Origin: an uncultured Gloeocapsa sp.
GTDB lineage: Bacteria; Cyanobacteriota; Cyanobacteriia; Cyanobacteriales; Gloeocapsaceae
Reading direction: 5' to 3'
NCBI GenBank assembly: GCA_937930495.1
Contig: CALGKL010000214.1
Span: 1 to 5,284 of the forward strand
DNA length: 5,284 nucleotides
Positions 1 to 5,254 of this stretch are shown here, piece by piece. Every line of letters starts with the position of its first letter. The first letter of the stretch is position 1. The notes below the pieces were generated by a model. The model did no database searches and was not told the origin of the DNA. It saw nothing but the letters and a program-made list of their open reading frames with translations. Position numbers and translations under genes: made by a program.

Positions 1-91
1 TAATCTCAAAAACACTAGAAGCAGCAATACTCAATAAGGCAGTATAGCGGTAATGACGATAATAAGTTAATAAGTCTCGAAAGGAAGCCAT
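1..91 (-). CDS. 5' end of a probable ABC transporter permease/ATP-binding protein (partial)
   Basis: Reading the minus strand from the ATG at 91-89 gives an open frame of 30 codons that runs off the left edge, beginning MASFRDLLTYYRHYRY and continuing TALLSIAASSVFEI. A short basic/aromatic cytoplasmic lead followed by a hydrophobic segment ending in SSVFEI resembles, from memory, the N-terminus of cyanobacterial ABC exporter-type proteins that fuse a membrane domain to an ATPase. No Walker motif or other diagnostic domain lies inside the window, so the family call rests on this N-terminal resemblance alone. That it is a real coding start is more certain than the product. It is divergent from the DUF427 gene, with a 59-bp shared spacer. 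No clear Shine-Dalgarno sequence precedes the ATG. Confidence 0.6.
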   Translation of the reverse strand, partial: MASFRDLLTYYRHYRYTALLSIAASSVFEI

Positions 92-96
92 GATAA

Positions 97-126
97 TTGC
101 TTTTCTTAACTTTGATTAGTTATAAT
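97..126 (+). promoter_or_regulatory. Putative promoter for the DUF427-AKR-dndE run
   Basis: A perfect -10 hexamer TATAAT lies at 121-126, with a poor -35 match TTGCTT at 97-102 and an 18-bp spacer. Transcription would start near 133, giving a leader of only about 18 nt before the ATG at 151. The leader is almost entirely A/T and has no Shine-Dalgarno motif. The -10 is convincing by eye, but in such AT-rich DNA it could arise by chance. Confidence 0.45.
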
Positions 127-133
127 ATAACAA

Positions 134-139
134 ATTATA
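134..139 (-). promoter_or_regulatory. Possible opposing -10 element for the left-edge gene
   Basis: On the minus strand this reads TATAAT, 42 nt upstream of the ATG of the left-edge gene. It faces the plus-strand TATAAT at 121-126. No good -35 is visible at the expected distance, which would fall inside the first codons of the DUF427 gene. This is a weak call. Confidence 0.25.
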
Positions 140-150
140 AATATTATTAA

Positions 151-639
151 ATGTTTAGACCCCAACCAATTAAACCAGGACCAGGACAAGAATCGGTCTG
201 GGATTACCCACGACCACCACGTTTAGAAGCGTCTAAGAAAAGAATCCAGGTGATCTGTAATCAAATTCTTATAGCAGACACTCAAAACAGCCAAAGGGTA
301 TTGGAAACCAGTCACCCCCCCGTGTATTATCTTCCTCCGGAAGATCTTAAAATGGAATATCTAGTTTTATCCCCCCATCAATCATTTTGCGAATGGAAGG
401 GAACAGCTAAATACTATAATCTGGTTTTCCCAGATAGACAGATAGTTAATTGTGCTTGGTTCTATCCTCATCCTACTCCAGCATTTAGCCCCATCAAAGA
501 TTATATCGCTTTTTATCCAGGGTTAATGGACGCCTGTTATGTAGATGGCGAAAAAGTAACCCCCCAACCGGGAGGTTTCTATGGAGGGTGGATAACTAAA
601 GATATCCTAGGACCATTTAAAGGAGGACCAGGTACTTGA
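151..639 (+). CDS. DUF427 family protein
   Basis: This 162-residue protein matches the DUF427 family (PF04248), small soluble proteins of unknown biochemical role with a compact all-beta fold. Family-like blocks are visible: ESVWDYPRPP (residues 14-23), RVLETSHPPVYYLP (49-62), CEWKGTAKYY (80-89), the aromatic and proline-rich stretch around 101-124 ending DYIAFYPG, and the C-terminal GPFKGGPGT. The conserved polar and aromatic residues E81, W82, K83, Y119 and Y122 look intact, so the gene is probably functional. Homologues I recall often continue a few residues past the final GT; this one stops there. No signal peptide or membrane segment is present, so it is probably cytoplasmic. It is the first gene of a plus-strand run, and the AKR gene begins 13 nt after its stop codon. 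No function can be assigned from sequence. Confidence 0.9.
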   Translation: MFRPQPIKPGPGQESVWDYPRPPRLEASKKRIQVICNQILIADTQNSQRVLETSHPPVYYLPPEDLKMEYLVLSPHQSFCEWKGTAKYYNLVFPDRQIVNCAWFYPHPTPAFSPIKDYIAFYPGLMDACYVDGEKVTPQPGGFYGGWITKDILGPFKGGPGT

Positions 640-652
640 GGATATTAGAATT

Positions 653-1606
653 ATGTTTAAGCCAACATCTAGACGGTACTTTTTACTAGGTGGATTCACC
701 CTAGCAGGGACGATCGCCTTAAAAAATCAACTCAAATCCAATAATCAACCTCTGCTCCCTATTCCTGAAAGAATCCTCGGGAAGACAGGAGTATCTGTCC
801 CTATTTTTGGACTCGGAGGAGCAGGAAAAACACCCCTTTCTCAAGCCAATAAAGAAAAAGAATCCAGAAAAATTATTGCAGCAGCTTATTCAGGTGGGAT
901 CCGTTATTTTGATACCGCCGCTAGCTATGGACCATCAGAAGAATATTTAGGGAAGGTTTTACCCCCTTTCCGTCAACAAGTCTTTCTAGCTAGTAAAACA
1001 GGAGCAAGAGATAGGGAGGGAGCGTGGCGAGATTTAGAGCGATCGCTCCAACGCTTAAATACCGATTATCTCGATTTATGGCAATTACACCACGTCTCTT
1101 TTAGGGAAGAATTAGACCAAATCTTTGGAGAAAATGGCGCTATCAAAGCCCTAGAAGAAGCTAAAGAACAGAAAATAGTCCGTTTTTCCGGAATAACGGG
1201 ACATCATGAACCAGAAGTGATCGCCGAGGGTTTGAGACGCTACGCTTTTGACACCACCCTAATCACTCTCAATGCGGCTGATATCCATCACCCCCGTCCT
1301 TTTAGTACAGGTGTTCTTCCCCTAGCCAAAGCGCAAAACCTAGGTGTAATCGCGATGAAAGTACCCGCCTATGGTCGTCTGTTCAAACCAGGAGTACTTA
1401 AGGGAATGTCCGAAGCCATGGGTTATAGTTTATCCCTAGAGGGAGTTCATTGTTGTATTATTGCCGCTGAAAACGTCCCACAACTCCAGAGCAATCTAGA
1501 GGTAGCCAGAAATTATCAACCCCTCAATCCAGAGCAAATGCGAGCAATAGAGCAAAAAACCGCTCACGCTTGGGAGGATAACAACTTTTTCCGCGCTTGG
1601 ACATAA
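653..1606 (+). CDS. Aldo/keto reductase with an N-terminal Tat signal
   Basis: This 317-residue protein is a predicted NAD(P)H-dependent oxidoreductase of the aldo/keto reductase TIM-barrel superfamily. The catalytic tetrad is complete: D87 and Y92 (FDTAASYG), K115 (ASKTGARD) and H146 (QLHHV). The C-terminal cofactor helix region (CIIAAENVPQLQSNL, 268-282) keeps the family's Q and N positions. Residues 6-12 (SRRYFLL), followed by a hydrophobic stretch to about residue 23, form a classic twin-arginine export signal. The folded enzyme is therefore probably carried to the periplasm or thylakoid lumen. No AxA cleavage site or lipobox cysteine is obvious, so it may stay anchored by the signal. A GAGG at 638-641 overlaps the upstream stop codon and is a plausible ribosome site 11 nt from the ATG. 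The substrate is unknown. It lies between DUF427 and dndE, probably co-transcribed. Confidence 0.92.
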   Translation: MFKPTSRRYFLLGGFTLAGTIALKNQLKSNNQPLLPIPERILGKTGVSVPIFGLGGAGKTPLSQANKEKESRKIIAAAYSGGIRYFDTAASYGPSEEYLGKVLPPFRQQVFLASKTGARDREGAWRDLERSLQRLNTDYLDLWQLHHVSFREELDQIFGENGAIKALEEAKEQKIVRFSGITGHHEPEVIAEGLRRYAFDTTLITLNAADIHHPRPFSTGVLPLAKAQNLGVIAMKVPAYGRLFKPGVLKGMSEAMGYSLSLEGVHCCIIAAENVPQLQSNLEVARNYQPLNPEQMRAIEQKTAHAWEDNNFFRAWT

Positions 1607-1613
1607 ATCAACA

Positions 1614-1994
1614 ATGCAACCACCAGTAGAAAGATTCAAATTATCACAAACCGCTAAAGATCAATTAATTAAACTCAAAAGATATACCAAAATAGACCAG
1701 TGGAATATCCTATGTAGATGGGGATTTTGTCGCTCTTTGGCTGAAGATAGTATCCCCTCTCCTATTCCACTTCCTGCTGATAGTAATGTAGAGTTAACCT
1801 GGCGGGTATTCGCGGGTGACTTGTCTGATGCTTTGATTATCGCCTTGAGACAACGTTGTTATCAGGATGGATTGGGTGTAGATGGGGAAACCCTCGCCCA
1901 ACAATTTCGTCTCCACCTTCATCGCGGTATTGGTTATTTAGCAGGAGAGATCAACCTCAAAAGTATCGAAGAGTTAATCACTGTTCTCGATTAG
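1614..1994 (+). CDS. dndE: DNA sulfur modification (phosphorothioation) protein DndE
   Basis: This 126-residue protein reads throughout like cyanobacterial DndE. It has a KLSQTAKDQLIKLKR-type basic N-terminus (9-23), WNILCRWGFCRSLAE (30-44), PADSNVELTWRVFAG (54-68), QRCYQDGLGVDGETLA (80-95) and QFRLHLHRGIGYLAG (97-111). The Dnd pathway replaces a non-bridging backbone oxygen with sulfur at specific sites. DndC and DndD act with DndE and a cysteine desulfurase, and DndB is a regulator. DndE is a small DNA-binding component reported to prefer nicked duplex DNA. The length fits the family (about 110-130 aa) and the gene looks intact. It begins 7 nt after the AKR stop codon with no Shine-Dalgarno sequence, suggesting coupled translation. 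No dndB, dndC or dndD lies in the window, and the genes on both sides are unrelated or on the other strand. It is therefore locally an orphan and needs partners elsewhere to modify DNA. Confidence 0.85.
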   Translation: MQPPVERFKLSQTAKDQLIKLKRYTKIDQWNILCRWGFCRSLAEDSIPSPIPLPADSNVELTWRVFAGDLSDALIIALRQRCYQDGLGVDGETLAQQFRLHLHRGIGYLAGEINLKSIEELITVLD

Positions 1995-2122
1995 CCATCA
2001 AATCAACTGGTCAATCAATAATTCACTTGAGTGCCCAATCATTGTCTTAGATACTGATAGTGAAACTTAAATACTATGCTCAAAGGCGATCGCCATTCCT
2101 GCAGGTACAGATTGCATCATTG
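1995..2122. other. Convergent intergenic spacer
   Basis: This 128-bp stretch lies between the stops of dndE (plus) and the MotB/OmpA-like gene (minus). I see no stem-loop followed by a T-run on either strand, so no intrinsic terminator can be called, although both transcripts must end near here. It contains a HIP1 palindrome and the small palindrome CCTGCAGG at 2098-2105. Confidence 0.6.
2086..2093. repeat. HIP1 palindrome (intergenic copy)
   Basis: GCGATCGC here sits within the longer palindrome GGCGATCGCC. HIP1 is the highly iterated palindrome abundant in many cyanobacterial genomes. The other four copies in the window lie inside genes: 1039-1046 (AKR), 3100-3107 (MotA-like), 4554-4561 and 4981-4988 (phoH). 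Confidence 0.9.
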
Positions 2123-2917
2123 TTATCTCACGGTTTCTGCTTGTCCTAGGGGAGAAAAACGTATTTCTATTCTGCGTCTAGAAGCGTCTGGTTCGCTACT
2201 AGGGTTAGCAAATTCTCCCGAGGGGAGAAGTAATTGTGCTGCTGAATAAGCGCGGAATTGTATTCCTTGGAGACGTCCCTGTTTTTGGACTGCTTGTAAT
2301 TCTTTGACTACTTCTAGAGCGCGCATTAAGCCTAAATCAGCGTTAGATCCTGGGTTGAGTTCACTGCTGGGTTTATCTCCCCGTGCCACCGCTTCTAGAT
2401 TAGTATCTAGGTTACTCTTACCAGTTGCGGTTGCTTGTCCATCGGTATGTCCAATAATTTCTACAATGTAAATATCTCGTTGTTGTGTTATTGTTTCGAT
2501 GCGCTCCACTAAATCTGTACGTATATATTCGCGCAAAGCGTTAGATAATCTAGCACTTCCCGAGTCAAATTGGAAATCTCCTGAGTTTTCGATGACTACT
2601 ACTGGCGGTGCTAGAAGGAGAGTTTCTATCTTTGTGTTTAAGCTACTAATCTGTCTATTAAGTTGATTAGCTCGTCTTTCAGCGTTTTCTAATTCTCGAT
2701 TTTTCGCTCTTAATTCTCTTTGTAAGTCTAAAACTTGTGCTTCTATTTCAGTTAGACTCTTTTCCGTTTCTTCTGCTGTGGTTTTAAGAAAAAGAGATTT
2801 GAATAAAGCTAACAGCAAAAAAAGACTGATAATCATAAAAGCATTAGACATTAAGTCGGTAAAAGAGGGCCAAATATTGAGGTTTTCCTCTTCTTGTTGT
2901 CTGTAGCGTTTACTCAT
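2123..2917 (-). CDS. MotB/ZorB-like membrane protein with OmpA-type peptidoglycan-binding domain
   Basis: This 264-residue protein is the likely stator partner of the upstream MotA-like channel protein. It has a short charged cytoplasmic N-terminus, then one membrane helix at about 22-44. D21 (PSFTDLMSNAFMII) sits at the position of the proton-carrying aspartate of MotB and ZorB. A heptad-like, charged coiled coil follows (about 47-100). The periplasmic OmpA-like domain spans about 105-257, with DFQFDSGSARLS (114-125), IVEIIGHTDG (151-160), NADLGLMRALEVVKEL (192-207) and DASRRRIEIRF (244-254). Residues 160-192 form an insertion compared with compact OmpA domains. The ATG overlaps the end of the MotA-like gene by 8 nt (ATGAGTAA), so translation is probably coupled. 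In family terms such pairs turn ion flow into rotation or force while anchored to peptidoglycan. The cellular task is unknown. It is not a flagellar MotB by context, and lack of a signal peptide argues against a plain outer-membrane OmpA. Confidence 0.85.
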   Translation of the reverse strand: MSKRYRQQEEENLNIWPSFTDLMSNAFMIISLFLLLALFKSLFLKTTAEETEKSLTEIEAQVLDLQRELRAKNRELENAERRANQLNRQISSLNTKIETLLLAPPVVVIENSGDFQFDSGSARLSNALREYIRTDLVERIETITQQRDIYIVEIIGHTDGQATATGKSNLDTNLEAVARGDKPSSELNPGSNADLGLMRALEVVKELQAVQKQGRLQGIQFRAYSAAQLLLPSGEFANPSSEPDASRRRIEIRFSPLGQAETVR

Positions 2918-4070
2918 AATTTTTCGGTTGTCTAGTTTTTTGTTGTTCCAGCATCAGGTTATACTTTTCGTTAATGCTGGTCATTTCTTCGGTTAAGCTA
3001 ATTATTTTTAAGATAGATTTCTGTAATAATTCTAGAGTGTCTTCAATGGATTTGGTCGATTTATTCAATATTAGTGCCGATTGAGAGAATTGATTCTGGG
3101 CGATCGCCAAATCACTAACCGCTGTGGCCAGTTTTTCAGCAAATCTGCTTTGATCTAGGATACTAACTGCTTGGTTGAAAGTCCCTGCACTTTGAGCCAT
3201 AGTGAGGGTCGATTCTTGTAATTCATGATAAGCTTGTTTTGCCGCAGTGGTAATTTGTTGATTTTGGGCGATGATTCTTTCTAGAGGTTGAGTCACAGAA
3301 TTAGTCATCACTCTCTCTAAAGTTGTCCCCAATTGCTCGGAAAATAGGTTGAGGAATAAGCCAAATTCGGTGACTAATTTTTCTACTTTCTCTTGTAAAC
3401 CTTTACTAGATGTATTAGGTATGGTTAACCAATAAACGTTGTCTAGATAATCTTCCAGAGAGTTTAAAAGGGTTGATTTAGCTACATTGGTATTCCAGAG
3501 AAAATTAATCGTCGTTAGTATAGCACTGCAAAATACTGCAACTAAACTACTGATAAAGGCGATGCCCATACCCTGTAAAGGTTGTTCTAACCCTTGCACT
3601 AAACTACCTACATCGGTTAAATCGCTTTGAGTCAGGGTTTGACTGAGATTAGCTAAATTAATAGTTATGCCCAAAAAAGTACCAAATAACCCAAAAGATA
3701 GTAATAAATTAGGTAAATTGCGGGTAAAATGGTCAATAGCTTCACATGACAAAGGAATACCCAAAAAACGAAATCTTTCTTGACTATAGGTACCATCTAC
3801 TAAAGCAGTAGTGTTGATTTCCTGTTTTTGCGCGCTAGCATTTTGTACCCTCTGTTCTAAATAATTAATAATCAGAGGAGGTTTACTAAGGGTTTCCCCT
3901 CGTAATAATTTACGGAGTTTAGCTGCTAAAACAGTTAGATGTCTATGGAGAGCAAAGCGCAATAAAATAGTAATTAGACTAGGAATAATTACTAAAACAA
4001 TAGTCAGCCAAAAAAGATAAGCAGGTAAAAGATTAAATCCCTTGAGCAGGGTTTCTAGAAAGGCAAACAT
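2910..4070 (-). CDS. MotA/TolQ/ExbB-family proton channel protein, ZorA-like, with long cytoplasmic tail
   Basis: This 386-residue inner-membrane protein has three hydrophobic segments, at about 17-40, 119-141 and 167-191. The second and third carry the family core: LLLSFGLFGTFLGI (122-135) and GMGIAFISSLVAVFCSAI (167-184). T131 and S174/S175 lie where pore hydroxyls are expected. The loop between segments 1 and 2 (about 41-118) should be cytoplasmic. The C-terminal ~190 residues (195-386) form a polar, helical tail rich in Q, T, S, L and I. This tail is much longer than in ExbB or TolQ but shorter than those I recall for Zorya ZorA proteins. It begins 3 nt after the phoH stop and overlaps the MotB-like gene, so the three genes form one unit. 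Together with the MotB-like protein it should form a proton-driven motor. A Zorya-type role is suggested by architecture but not shown, because ZorC and ZorD are absent. An unrelated envelope function is possible. Confidence 0.85.
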   Translation of the reverse strand: MFAFLETLLKGFNLLPAYLFWLTIVLVIIPSLITILLRFALHRHLTVLAAKLRKLLRGETLSKPPLIINYLEQRVQNASAQKQEINTTALVDGTYSQERFRFLGIPLSCEAIDHFTRNLPNLLLSFGLFGTFLGITINLANLSQTLTQSDLTDVGSLVQGLEQPLQGMGIAFISSLVAVFCSAILTTINFLWNTNVAKSTLLNSLEDYLDNVYWLTIPNTSSKGLQEKVEKLVTEFGLFLNLFSEQLGTTLERVMTNSVTQPLERIIAQNQQITTAAKQAYHELQESTLTMAQSAGTFNQAVSILDQSRFAEKLATAVSDLAIAQNQFSQSALILNKSTKSIEDTLELLQKSILKIISLTEEMTSINEKYNLMLEQQKTRQPKNYE

Positions 4071-4073
4071 AGA

Positions 4074-5033
4074 TTATAAATTGGGATATTGTTCATAAGC
4101 AGCTACTATCTTTTGTACCAGAGGATTACGTACCACATCAGCTTGGGAAAAATGACAGAAAGCGATTCCTTCTACTGATTTGAGAATTTTTTCAGCTACT
4201 ACCAATCCCGAATCCTGATGTTTAGGTAAATCAATTTGGGTAATGTCTCCCGTCACTACCATGCGAGAATGATTGCCTAAACGGGTTAAAACCATTTTTA
4301 ATTGAGCCGGAGTGGTATTTTGAGCCTCATCAACGATGATAAAAGCATTACTGAGGGTGCGTCCTCTCATATAGGCTAAAGGCGCCACCTCAATTTTACC
4401 CCTTTCCATCAGATCTGGTATTTTAGCAGGATCTATAAATTCATAAAGAGCATCATAGAGAGGACGTAGAAAGGGGTCGACTTTTTGTTGTAAATCTCCA
4501 GGTAAAAAACCCAATTTTTCTCCCGCTTCTACCGCAGGTCGAGTTAAAATCAGGCGATCGCACTCTTCCCTCAATAAAGCTTGTACAGCAACCACTGCAG
4601 CCAAAAAAGTTTTACCAGTTCCCGCCGGACCGATACAAAAAGTCAGATAATGTTGTTGAATCGCTTGTAGATATTGACGTTGGCGAAAAGTTTTCGCTCT
4701 GATCGTCTCACCTCGTCGAGTTTTGGCGATCACCTCAGCTTGGATAGCTTGATATTCTGCTTCTCTTCCCGTATCTAAAGCATGGAAAGCGGTTAATAAA
4801 TCTGATTCATTAATTGATTGTCCCTCCTTCCAGGAAGATTGGAGAGAATTAATTACCCCAAGACATCTAGCTACTGCTTTAGGTTTACCCATAACTAGTA
4901 ACTCTTGACCTCGTAAAATCACCTGAGCGCCGGTATGACGAGAGAGGAAGTTAAGATTTTCTTGTTGATTTCCCGCTAGGGCGATCGCCGCTTCTATACT
5001 AGGTAATTCTACTCTTTCGATAGTTTCCGTCAT
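4074..5033 (-). CDS. phoH: PhoH family P-loop ATPase with KH-like N-terminal domain
   Basis: This 319-residue protein is of usual length for bacterial PhoH/YbeZ proteins, cytoplasmic ATPases linked to RNA metabolism and, with the YbeY nuclease, to ribosome maturation and quality control. Residues about 26-66 form a KH-like RNA-binding region (NFLSRHTGAQVILRG...). The ATPase core has Walker A GPAGTGKT (135-142), the PhoH signature RPAVEAGEKLGFLPGD (165-180), Walker B FIIVDEAQN (231-239) and the MVVTGDITQIDLP block (258-270). The C-terminal motif reads VVRNPLVQKIV (300-310), where homologues I recall usually have RHPLV. The start at 5033 gives the normal family N-terminus (LPSIEAAIALAG). No Shine-Dalgarno is visible. 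It is the first gene of the minus-strand unit, with the MotA-like gene starting 3 nt after its stop. PhoH is a core cyanobacterial gene, so the motor genes may be passengers behind its promoter rather than functional partners. Confidence 0.95.
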   Translation of the reverse strand: MTETIERVELPSIEAAIALAGNQQENLNFLSRHTGAQVILRGQELLVMGKPKAVARCLGVINSLQSSWKEGQSINESDLLTAFHALDTGREAEYQAIQAEVIAKTRRGETIRAKTFRQRQYLQAIQQHYLTFCIGPAGTGKTFLAAVVAVQALLREECDRLILTRPAVEAGEKLGFLPGDLQQKVDPFLRPLYDALYEFIDPAKIPDLMERGKIEVAPLAYMRGRTLSNAFIIVDEAQNTTPAQLKMVLTRLGNHSRMVVTGDITQIDLPKHQDSGLVVAEKILKSVEGIAFCHFSQADVVRNPLVQKIVAAYEQYPNL

Positions 5034-5053
5034 ATTTTTGCCAATTAGCTAAA

Positions 5054-5059
5054 ATTCTA
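5054..5059 (-). promoter_or_regulatory. Putative -10 element for the phoH operon
   Basis: On the minus strand this reads TAGAAT, a 5/6 match to TATAAT, 20 nt upstream of the phoH ATG. That would give a leader of about 14 nt. The -35 region is a poor match. A small inverted repeat (AGCTA at 5047-5051, TAGCT at 5058-5062) overlaps the -10 and could be an operator or chance. Confidence 0.35.
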
Positions 5060-5111
5060 GCTTAACTCAAAAACGACGAAACCTAGGTTAGAAAAGGAAT
5101 TCAGCCCCTGT

Positions 5112-5143
5112 AAAAAAATTTTTTGAAAAAAATCAAAAAAAAA
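5112..5143. promoter_or_regulatory. Phased A-tracts upstream of the rightward promoter
   Basis: Runs of seven, seven and nine A occur at 5112-5118, 5126-5132 and 5135-5143, with a T6 run at 5119-5124. They sit directly upstream of TTGACA at roughly helical spacing. This is the position and composition of an UP element and of intrinsically bent DNA, typical of strong promoters. Confidence 0.5.
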
Positions 5144-5145
5144 GG

Positions 5146-5174
5146 TTGACAAACCTGGGGAAAAGAGATAGATT
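5146..5174 (+). promoter_or_regulatory. Strong sigma-70-type promoter reading out of the window
   Basis: The -35 TTGACA (5146-5151) is perfect. The spacer is exactly 17 bp, and the -10 is TAGATT (5169-5174, 4/6). Transcription should start near 5181. The promoter is divergent from phoH. The inverted repeat AGGTT-GACA-AACCT (5143-5156) is centred on the -35. Confidence 0.75.
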
Positions 5175-5185
5175 AGTAAATGCGC

Positions 5186-5200
5186 GGTTGAAGCGCAACC
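5186..5200 (+). promoter_or_regulatory. Leader hairpin with competing partner
   Basis: GGTTG (5186-5190) pairs with CAACC (5196-5200) around the loop AAGCG. CGGTT (5185-5189) can instead pair with AACCG (5206-5210), so the two structures are mutually exclusive. There is no U-run after either, so neither is an intrinsic terminator. Confidence 0.4.
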
Positions 5201-5237
5201 CTCCGAACCGAAACAAATTAATAAGTTTAAAAGTAAG

Positions 5238-5254
5238 TAACTGACCCCCAGTTA
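5238..5254 (+). promoter_or_regulatory. Second leader hairpin
   Basis: TAACTG (5238-5243) and CAGTTA (5249-5254) form a six-pair stem around the loop ACCCC. The stem is AU-rich and modest in strength, with no U-run behind it. The exposed C-rich loop could be a binding site, but its role is unknown. Confidence 0.35.

Noticed and set aside
619..626. Perfect-looking Shine-Dalgarno AAAGGAGG
   Set aside because: It is inside the DUF427 coding sequence (KGGP region) and the next ATG is 26 nt away. The family-conserved GPFKGGPG explains the bases.
1856..2050. 64-codon plus-strand open frame overlapping the 3' part of dndE
   Set aside because: It lies in another frame of a well-supported gene, shows no family features and has an odd Ser/Arg-rich composition, as expected of a shadow frame.
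2085..2094. GGCGATCGCC as a terminator hairpin between the convergent genes
   Set aside because: It is an uninterrupted palindrome with at most a three-pair stem and no T-run, and is fully explained as a HIP1 copy.
2123..4070. Calling the pair a complete Zorya system
   Set aside because: ZorC, ZorD and ZorE are absent, both flanks are occupied by unrelated genes, and the tail is shorter than I recall for ZorA. Only the motor architecture is shared.
2123..4070. Flagellar stator MotA/MotB or a TolQ-TolR pair
   Set aside because: No flagellar or Tol genes are nearby, cyanobacteria do not have flagella, and TolR lacks an OmpA-type domain.
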